Positions 56,519-64,000 of a stretch of DNA of 64,000 bases are shown piece after piece. Made by a program: the position numbers and the translations under genes. The notes beneath the pieces are model-generated. The model ran no database searches. It was not told where the DNA came from and worked only from the letters and a program-made list of their open reading frames with translations. Positions within the stretch are counted from its first letter, which is position 1, and each line of letters opens with the position of its first letter. Source of the stretch: Chionoecetes opilio (Eukaryota > Arthropoda > Malacostraca > Decapoda > Majidae); the NCBI GenBank assembly GCA_016584305.1, contig JACEEZ010005975.1:1-64000 (forward strand), written 5' to 3'.

Positions 56519-57980
56519 GGTAAATTTCTAGTGTTTGCCCAGACTCTCCCACTTCCCTCAAACAAGTTTGGGGACCTGTGGGAATGCGGGGTTTTCGGGT
56601 GGGGATTAAATTATGCGTCGGAAACAGGTAATTTAAAGTAATCGGCCAGACCATTTCATCATTCCTGATTTAATGCAGTCAAAACACAGCCATGATCGAG
56701 TATATCAACAATATGTTGTCACTTTTAGCATCCAGTCACCCGTTTTTAAATGATCCGCATTCAAAATCTGAGAATTCCCCGAGCTCTCAAAACACAACTG
56801 ATGACCAGTAGACGACGAACCACGGCTCAGTGACGTCGCAGCAGGAAGCCTCCCAGCCCTGCCCTGATATAGATACACAGAGACTCGGAAAAAAATATAG
56901 TACGTACTACTAGAAGAATTTTAGGGGTTTCTGATAATTTTTTTGCGATATGGCATATACTTGCATCCTTCATGGGTACAGCAAGAAAGCTGTACCTTTC
57001 CAGAGAGCTTAGCACCCATTTCCGACCTATACGGCCAGGTTATGTGAGTGCAGCGCCGGTGAGTGGCGGGTGAGTTGCGCGGTGTGAAGCACATTGTCTA
57101 GCTGCGCGCCTCTCACCCGCCACTCACCGGCGCTGCACACACATATCATGGCCAAATAGGTCGGAAATGGGTGCTAAGCTCTCTGGAAAGGCAGTTTTCT
57201 TGCTGTACTCATGAAGGATACAAGTATATGCCATATCGCAAAAAAAAAATATCAGAAACACCCAAAATTCTTCAAGTACTATATTTTTTTCCGAGTCTCC
57301 GTGTATTTGCAGGGCTGGGAGGCTTCCTGTTGTGACGTCAGCAGCATGTTTCCCGCCACGGTTGGAATGGGGCTGTTGTTTTTCCCGCGCTTTTTACAAA
57401 AGTCATGTTTTTAGGGAAATAAGGCGTGGAAATTAATGATTTTTTGTGGATTAGGTATTTTGAATGAACTTTCAACACAATTATGCAATGAAAAAATGGG
57501 TCTGGACGATTACTTTAAGAGTTGTGTAGGGGGCTAAAATTCCCTAGATCTAGGGGAATTTCCTTATATCTAGAAAAATTTGCCTAACCAATATTAACCT
57601 AACCTAGCCAAATTTAACCAAACTTAGCGGGGGGCTTGACCCACCAATAACCTAACCTAACCAAATCTAACCTAAGCTAACCTAACCCAATCTAACCTAA
57701 CATAACCAAATCTAACCTAACCTCCTAGCGGGGGGGGTTGGGGGGGTTCTCAACACTTCGGTCATCATTCTGTGAGGATCGTCAGGTTCACACGTCTCTG
57801 GACTCAGAAGAAATCCAATTAATTTTCCTTAGATCTAGGGAATTTTTTCAACACCCCTAACTCAAAAACTAGGTGTTTGTGATGCATATTTTGTACCCCA
57901 GCCAAATATCCCGCATTCCCCCAGGTCCCCAAGCTTGTTTTGTGGAGAGGGGGAGTATGGGCAAACACTAGAATTTTACC
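56519..57980. mobile_element. Large foldback element with long inverted arms
   Basis: The outer ends are GGTAAATTTCTAGTGTTTGC and its complement ending at 57980. Inner arms are long: 56821-57060 complements 57105-57345 around a short loop at about 57083. Shared motifs are GCCACTCACCGGCGCTGC, GGTCGGAAATGGGTGCTAAG and GCGATATGGCATATACTTG. The segment with TAATCGGCCAGACCATTT at 56639-56660 complements 57505-57530. The right arm carries an extra ~330 bp (57533-57870). ORFs in the arms have no recognisable domain. Confidence 0.75.
57533..57870. mobile_element. Nested insert with CTAGATCTAG ends and CCTAACC core
   Basis: Present only in the right arm of the foldback. Inverted ends are AAAATTCCCTAGATCTAGGG (about 57536) and TTAGATCTAGGGAATTTTTT (about 57830). 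The interior is AACCTAACCTAACC-type repeats with two AGCGGGGGG motifs. No gene. Confidence 0.55.
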
Positions 57981-58048
57981 TACATTTCTCCCATGTATTT
58001 AGTATTTAGTATTTAAATACATTCAATGTATTTAGTGCCCAGCTCTGG

Positions 58049-58336
58049 ATACGGCAATGCCAACTAGCCGTATTTCTTGTTGGCTATAGATACGGCGCCT
58101 GATTCATAGCGTGATAAGACGATCAGGCAGCTCTAATAGGGTGGTTAGGCGTACACGTGGTAGTTAGCGTCATACAAGCACACACACACACACACACACA
58201 CACACCACTAAATAATGATACACAGAAATACGGGTTCTAATCATGGGCTGCAGTCAGTTCGTACACAAGTGGTTTCGTACACCAAAAAGTTGTTACATAG
58301 TCTATATGAAACCATAGTCGTTTCGTACACTCAGCT
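58049..58336 (+). repeat. Repeat copy with (CA)n expansion and truncated MITE
   Basis: Duplicates 44763-45022, except for a (CA)n run at about 58178-58204. The MITE portion (58241-58336) keeps the empty site for the foldback inserted at 45.0 kb and stops at CACTCAGCT, where LINE sequence begins. Confidence 0.8.
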
Positions 58337-58575
58337 AAATCGCTAAACTACATCAGAAGCTTGAGGAGATTGAGATGATGCTTATTCTGTCCCATGAAGA
58401 GGAAAGAAAACGAAAAGAATTACTACAAGCAATAGAGCACATTAAGGTAAACAGCAAATTCTTCTATGCCTACGCCAAAAAGAAGCTCAAGAAAGTATCT
58501 TCAATAGGTCCACTTATGAAGGAAAATGGAGATTTTGAAAGCAAACCCCAGGGAAAATTGCCAAGATGCTCATTA
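58337..58575 (+). pseudogene. LINE linker region, upstream of an inserted DNA transposon
   Basis: Plus strand: LEEIEMMLILSHEEERKRKE, then NSKFFYAYAKKKLKKVSSIGP, then LMKENGDFES. This is the linker between endonuclease and reverse transcriptase in jockey/CR1-like LINEs. It resumes after the transposon at 62113, where broken frames give FSPSKPKP and GVAAPHCG (equivalent of the A-GPDG region), up to about 62340. Confidence 0.6.
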
Positions 58576-59031
58576 TAGGGTGGAGCGTTTTTGGGGGGTA
58601 TTTCCATTTTTTTGTTAGAACGTTTGCGACTAGTGCGGCAAAGTTGCGAAATCACACCAGTATAACACTGTTAAAATATTAGAACATACAAATAATTCTT
58701 AAGCGGCCCAACGCGATCGAAGTTTGATTTTTTCAAAATTTTCAAATTTATACGTTTTTGCACTTTTTTGGCAAATAACCAACCTTCTTTATTATTTATA
58801 AATTGCAACTAGTGTATGAAATATGTGCAACGTATTCACGTAAACGTGGGTAAAATTTGAAGCAGAAATTCAAATATCTTCAGGTGGCCCAACTCAATTA
58901 TGTGTAGAAAAAATATGTTAAAACTCGATATTTTCATTTATTTCATCAAGCAGGACCAGTATGGTGATAAAACCCTGACACATATATCCAGTATGAAATA
59001 GGCCAGAACTCACAAGGGAGAGGTGGCGTCA

Positions 59032-59187
59032 CCAATCAGCGCAGCGCTTTTCTCACCAATTAGCGCCGCGCTTATTCTATTTTCTCCCCAATCAGTGCCG
59101 CGCTTATTCTAACCAATCCAGCGGCAGTTACCGCGACACCAACCCACCAATAGCTACTTTACTGCGCTGCGTGCGCGGGTTTATAAG
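59032..59187 (+). promoter_or_regulatory. Promoter: five CCAAT boxes and a TATA box
   Basis: CCAAT occurs at 59032, 59056, 59088, 59113 and 59147, all in the same orientation and 24-34 bases apart, several within ACCAATCAGCG-like contexts typical of NF-Y sites. TATAAG follows at 59182-59187. The expected start of transcription is about 59210, and the ATG of the transposase-like ORF is at 59332. Spacing and orientation are too regular for chance. Confidence 0.7.
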
Positions 59188-59331
59188 CAAGAGCTCAGGG
59201 CCCGAGAGATTATTTTGCCCGCAGCCAGCGCAGTGTCAACATCTCCACTCTCCAGATCGACTCACTGCAACTCGGTTCTTTACTTCCACTGTTTTCGACG
59301 TACGTGAAGGCTGTGTTGCGCTCACGCTATC

Positions 59332-61490
59332 ATGGCAGGCTTGGCGTCGGCAAGCATCTGCTGCGGTACGCACTTTAAAATAGAACTTTCGTCTCCGATC
59401 TTTGGCAGTGCTTGTGATTTTACAGGAGATCAACTCCCAAGTTACAGGGATGTCATGAAATGTTTTCTTCTGCAAAGGTACGACTGCAAGATACAGGGTT
59501 CAAATAAAGATCCTGCAGTGAGAACAATTTCTACTATTGTCGAGGAAAAATTGAGGGAAATATACCCCGGGGCATCAATTCCCAACCTATCCAAGCCACG
59601 CATCGTGCCCATGTTGGGGCTTTCAATCTAGGAAAAAAATTTTTATTGAAATGTTAAAAGACGAAAGATTGAAAAGTTACAGAAGAAAAATTAAAAGTTT
59701 TGGGGGAAAATTTTCGCAAAACTTTCGGACATAGCAGCTTGTAACTGGCTTTTCGTCCATGTGTCATGCCTCGCTTCGAAAGTACCTGTATTAGAGGAAC
59801 TTTTACGTCAGGGGGAACAGGGGAAGATGATATGGGAAGACTAATAAAAACAAGCAATGTTCTGCGAAACGTAGTGAAAGAAACGCAAGATAAAAAGGGA
59901 TTCGGGATCGGGACCACCACTCCGGAAAAAGATCACTTTTTCGAATCACCGAGTAATCCCCATGAATTATATCTGATGGGATTATGTTCCTCCAAAAAAA
60001 TCAGATTTTGTGCGAAAAAAATCACAGAAGATAAAAAAACACAAACAAAATTACTCTGTCTTCTTTTGCTGAAGGGATAGAACCGGGTGTCAGATCGTGC
60101 TGACCCTTTTTTATCGAGCCCCTTAATGGAAGACGTTTGGTCTAACACAGGGGAAAGATTCATCGAAATTTATTGACCGCAGAAAGTAAGAAAAAACAGC
60201 AGCGCCAAAAAACTTCTATCAACTGAACACGGGGAAAAACACAGAGATTTTGGCAGTTTTTTATTTTGATGGAGGAAGGATGGACAATGACACAGAAAAA
60301 AGATTTGGAGCGACATCACAGAAAAACAGTCACAGAAACAATTCGGATTTTTCAAAACCAAAATTCAAAATATCTTGGCATTTCCCCTGGAAGGGGTTTT
60401 TCTCGTAGCATTAAAAATTTCCCTGTTCTTTTTTGGCAGAAATAAATGATTTATTTTTCGAAAATTAGAGCTCTGGGTGTGAGGAAAGCTGTAAATACTG
60501 GCGTAAAGGGGGTGCTATCGGATCATTAAAGAATCTCGGTAAACCCAAATTTGGTTTGCTTGCATTTTTGCACGGAAAAACGAATTTCCTCTCCGCATTC
60601 CTTAAAAAAACTCAATGGGAAAACAAGGGACCTCGAGGCTTTACGGCGCAATTGGAAAGCACTGGCAGATGCGAAACCCCCAAAAAAGGGAAATTTTTGC
60701 TCAGTGAAAGGACCCAGTCTTTTTCTTTGATTCGTTGAGCACAGCCCGAAATACTTTGAACTTCTCATAAATTTTCAACGGGGTTATCTCTAAGAACTGG
60801 CAGCTCGTCAACCAGGAAAGTGAATCATGCCAGGGGGCTCACGACAGCAAACCGAATACTTCGCCTGTATGTAGGAAGGACGATCCACGGGTGTGTTGAA
60901 CACATTGGGCACTTTCTGAAAATTTATGCACCCAAAGTGGTTCCCCATAAATCACAAAAACCCCGTAGAGATGGTGCCAAACATGTCCACAGGGCGTTAA
61001 ACTCCCCCAAGGGTTTGATGACGTACGCAGCGTGGTTCAGCCCGTCAAAAAGCGAAAGCATTCTTTGTGCCCCGGAAAATATCCGCTCAGCTGATTCAAT
61101 GAACGAATAGATGTTTTTGGAACGGGATGGGGTCGAATTAAGAGCCCCACTTTCAAAGAAGACCGTCCGCGTCCACGCCACTCACGATTCCAGCTTTACT
61201 ATTTGATAGGAGGGTTACATCAATATGATTTATTGGCAAACTTGGATTACAGGGGCCTCCCCTGCGATGATCTCCGGACGAAGAGTCAAACCCCAAAAAA
61301 TATCCGCAAAAAGTCATTCGTTCACGAACCTTTTTTTTTGTGCACACACAACAGTAGAGCGATTATAAACTCGAACATACTTTACTGCTGTGTGGGGAAA
61401 AATTCGAGATGGATTTATCCCCTGCGCGGCTCGCATCTAGAGCAAAAATACCGTCGTTTTAGTCAAAAAGGCAGTACAAAAAAGAAGTGA
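59332..61490 (+). pseudogene. Transposase-like gene of the TIR element (frameshifted)
   Basis: The first 99 codons are open (59332-59631): MAGLASASICC, then TGDQLPSYRDVMKCFLLQRYDCK, then TIVEEKLREIYPGASIPN. Further pieces in changing frames: SYRRKIKSFGGKF (about 59680), ESTCIRGTFTSGGTGEDDMG (59770-59830), LTTANRILRLYVGRTI (about 60840), DGAKHVHRAL (about 60970) and CAPENIRSADS (about 61070). The last readable stretch is near 61203-61490: LANLDYRGLP, then RWIYPLRGSHLEQKYRRFSQK. The order matches a multi-copy uncharacterised protein I know from arthropods and cnidarians; residues such as LTTANR and DGA.HV are typical. Being the only ORF between the inverted repeats, it is probably the transposase. 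Catalytic residues cannot be assigned. Confidence 0.55.
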
Positions 61491-62112
61491 AGCTAGCACT
61501 TTGTAAAATACCGTGGACGGGCAATGTCGTCCAAAATATAGTTTTAAAAATTTAGTCATGATGGATATCAATCTATGCCCCTTTATTGGTGGTTGGAGGG
61601 TAGGGGTGGGTGGGAAATCGAAATACGCCACCTCCCCCTGGTGGTTTTGGGGTTTTTTGAACCTTTCTTCGTAAGGAAAAAAAAGCGAAGGCTGTACTAT
61701 GTAATTATTTTAAGTGTATACTTTGATCGAGTTTACGCTCATACTGAAAGTGGGTTTTGTGCCCAGCGTGAGAAAAAATGAAAAAATAGAGTTTAACATA
61801 TTTTTCTACACATATGATTGGGCCACCTGAAGAATTTGAATTTTTGTTTTAAAATTTTTCCCACGTTTACGTGAATACGTTGCACATATTTCATACCTAG
61901 TTGCAATTTAAATAATAAAGAATTTTGGTTATTTGAAAAAATTTTTTTAAAACTTTTAAAAATTTGAAAATTTTAAAAAAAAATTTAACTTCGTCGCGTT
62001 GGGCGCCTAAAAATTTTTTGTATTTTCAAAATTTTTAACTGTTATACGGTGTGTTTTAGAATTTTCCCCGCATGTCAATAAAAAAAAAAAAAAAAAAAGA
62101 AATCGCTCCACC

Positions 62113-62340
62113 CAAATGCTCAAACAACAGGCGAAGATCCTTAAACCCCCCAAAATAGCCCAAAAAATTGACGACCTATCTATTTTCTTTTTTAGTCCCT
62201 CAAAACCAAAACCTGCTAATCAGTAACTCAACAACAGAAGACCGATTGCATCATTGCAGCCTTTGATGGGGTAGCAGCACCTCACTGCGGGGGCCAAGGC
62301 TTCCTGCAAGCTATTTAAACCCCCTAAACGTGGCACCGTG
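62113..62340 (+). pseudogene. LINE reverse transcriptase start, continued after the transposon
   Basis: Continues the LINE of 58337-58575. Readable fragments correspond to the region just before and at the first reverse transcriptase motifs; frames are broken. Confidence 0.45.
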
Positions 62341-62779
62341 TGACAATATATCTGTGTGGGGGGACTTTTGCCAGAATATTAACTGCTAAAAATTTTGAAT
62401 GTGTATCAATGTACGCCAAAATTTTTTGGCAACCGCTAAAAAAATTTTTTTTGCTTAATTTTGTGGTTTTGTATGATGTATTTGCAAATGAAGAGCTTTG
62501 GGGTTTTAGATCCTGAATGGTACAGTTTTCCAAAAAAAGGGCCGAAAGGTCTTCCTCTTAATTTTCCTGCCCCCGATAGGGGGCCCGTCACCCCTTCCCC
62601 TTTCCAGCTGGTCACTGGGTCACTGACCATGCGTGACCCGGGTCATTTCAGGTAAAGTAGATTTCCCAATTTACCGGGCCCAAAAAAATTAGCCCCCTTT
62701 TTTTAATTTTGGGCGGCCCCCCAAATTTGGGCATACTCGCTTTTTTTTTATGGGGACCAAGGGGGCTACCCGCTTTTTA
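62341..62779. other. Unassigned, low-quality-looking
   Basis: Homopolymer-rich; no feature recognised. Confidence 0.4.
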
Positions 62780-63690
62780 GGGGTTAAACACGTAAACACA
62801 GTTACACTCCCACTGAAAAAGAGTGATAATCCTACAAGCCTTTCAGAAATTTTGTGAGAACTAATTTAGGTAGGTTATGGGATCACATTCTGACGAAACA
62901 TATTAAAGGGGGAACTTGGAAAAATTTAAAGAGGGGCATCAGAGGGCAAGGGAAATTTAATATTGATAAATGTACGTTATAATTTGGGTAAAAAAAAACC
63001 CTGGAATAGAACACCATAAGGAAATGTATCGCTAAAAGATCAAAAGGTAAAAAGATTTTGGGTGAGGGTGCCCCCGACCTCCGCCTGGGAAAACAAGTAT
63101 TGAGGCCAGAAATAGAGCAAAAAGGTTTTGGGATTCATTACAAAGTTTTAAAAGTAAAAGTGCAGAAGTTATTCAAAAAGCTTTATCTGGCTCTAGTCAG
63201 GCCTCACCTAGACTTTTGCGGTTCTTTGGTCTCCATTTACGGGAGGTATAGGTTGTTAGAAAAAGGCAGAGAAGGATGACCAAATGATAAAAGGGGAGTT
63301 AATTTTAGTTATGGGGGAGATTGAAGTTTTTAAAAAATTAACTCACTCGAGAGCGCAGAGAAAGGGGGCGATTAAGAATTTTTTTAAGTGGATAAAGGTT
63401 TTAAAAAAGGAGAGGTGGAAAAGTTCTTACGGTTTTTAAACAGGTAGAAAAAAGTAACGGATTCAGTAAAAACGTAGATTTAGAAAGGAAATAGGGAAAA
63501 AAACGGGTTTTCACAAATAGGGGGGGAAAGAATGGAATGGTTCAGTAGACAGGTATTAGTGCTGAGTCAGGGGGAGCTTTAAAGGGGCTGGATAGGTTCG
63601 GGAGGGGGATAAAAGGTGGATGTGGTAGTGTTAGGTGACAGGAAACTAACGTGTGGGCCTCGCGGCTTTTGTAGTTTCCCTTTTTTTCTT
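62780..63690 (+). pseudogene. CR1/L2-like LINE 3' end (same family as 17.6-20.0 kb)
   Basis: Plus strand. LRLGKQVLRPEIEQ (about 63090) matches LRPRKQCMRPEIEL of the 17.6-kb copy. VKVQKLFK and LALVRPHLDF follow. The 3' end (63630-63695) TGTTAGGTGACAGGAA...GCCTCGCGGC...TTCTTATTTT mirrors the 17611-17700 end. Start approximate; frames broken. Confidence 0.65.
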
Positions 63691-63699
63691 ATTTTCTAA

Positions 63700-64000
63700 G
63701 CTGGCTCTGTGCCCAGGCACTCAAAACGGCAAAATTTACACCTACACAAAGGAGGCAGAAAAGGGCTTGGCAAAGGAACTATAGCCAGTATACTAACATC
63801 CATTTTAATCAAAAAAAGGGAAAGCCCCCAATCTGATCCCAGCTGGTGAACTCCTGGAAGCTTGGAGCATTTCATGAAGGTCAAAAGGGCTTCAGAACAA
63901 GGCGTTCCTGCCTCTCACAGGTGACTCTTTACCAAAATTTTTAGGACATTCAGGATGGTGACAAGTGGGGTCATAATCTCAATTTCGCCAAAGCACTTGT
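63700..64000. other. No recognisable feature
   Basis: Unassigned sequence to the window edge; a 62-codon minus ORF has no recognisable content. Confidence 0.4.

Larger units (their letters stand above)
58574..62114 (+). mobile_element. DNA transposon of ~3.5 kb with ~350-bp terminal inverted repeats
   Basis: The left end is TATAGGGTGGAGCG and the right end is CGCTCCACCC. The arms 58578-58945 and 61775-62112 are complementary over their length (for example ACGTAAACGTGGGTAAAATTT against its complement at 61855-61875, and TTGCAACTAG against CTAGTTGCAA). ATGCTCA lies just outside each end (58567-58573 and 62115-62121), a target duplication of about 8 bp. The interior has a promoter and a transposase-like reading frame. 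The right half is full of homopolymer errors. Superfamily not identified. Confidence 0.75.

Overview
The window looks like repeat-saturated nuclear DNA from an arthropod, most plausibly a decapod crustacean. The reasons are TTAGG-type (arthropod telomere-like) tracts, several LINE clades, pogo/Tigger, Tc1/mariner and hAT elements, tRNA-derived SINEs, a Helitron, long minisatellites, and no compact gene order. The taxon is an inference; no rRNA or mitochondrial marker is present. I found no intact single-copy host gene. The only host-type coding sequences are two decayed paralogues of a C2H2 zinc-finger gene, both on the minus strand.

Layout. 0-7 kb: a broken gag-protease retroelement, a large unexplained inverted repeat, a decayed LINE, then a block of foldback elements and a GGTTA-rich minisatellite that recurs at 33.5-36.7 kb. 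7.1-13.4 kb: a LINE reverse transcriptase split by a 4.6-kb hAT-like element with an exact 8-bp target duplication; inside that element lie a SINE, a minisatellite and a long (TA)n tract. 13.5-17.1 kb: a Tigger/Jerky-type transposase cut by an RTE LINE fragment and by a deleted Tc1 element. 17.57-20.56 kb: a non-autonomous Helitron carrying a 2.4-kb LINE with a 15-bp target duplication. 23.1-24.3 kb: minisatellite. 24.8-27.2 kb: zinc-finger paralogue 1 with its upstream minisatellites. 28.4-29.1 kb: a decayed repeat-encoded protein. 29.9-31.6 kb: an RTE LINE. 31.9-36.7 kb: a foldback element and the second copy of the 4.5-6.8 kb block. 38.7-42.6 kb: zinc-finger paralogue 2, split by an RTE LINE and preceded by a 59-bp minisatellite that is itself split by a hAT-like element (42.6-44.1 kb). 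44.2-47.6 kb: three foldback elements of one family with GGTTA-rich cores, one holding a SINE and a hAT-like MITE. 47.7-53.8 kb: a near full-length LINE with an RNase H domain (I/Nimb-like), next to a truncated inverted copy. 53.8-58 kb: the 5' end of a Tc1 element and two large palindromic elements. 58-64 kb: a LINE split by a 3.5-kb DNA transposon that has about 350-bp terminal inverted repeats, a CCAAT-array promoter and a decayed transposase-like gene, followed by another LINE 3' end.

The genes do not form a pathway. The organising principle is repeated nesting of mobile elements, and in several places the order of insertion can be read from target-site duplications. Sequence quality is uneven: about 29-41 kb and 59.6-64 kb show many homopolymer changes and frameshifts typical of unpolished long reads, so frameshifts there are weak evidence of biological decay.
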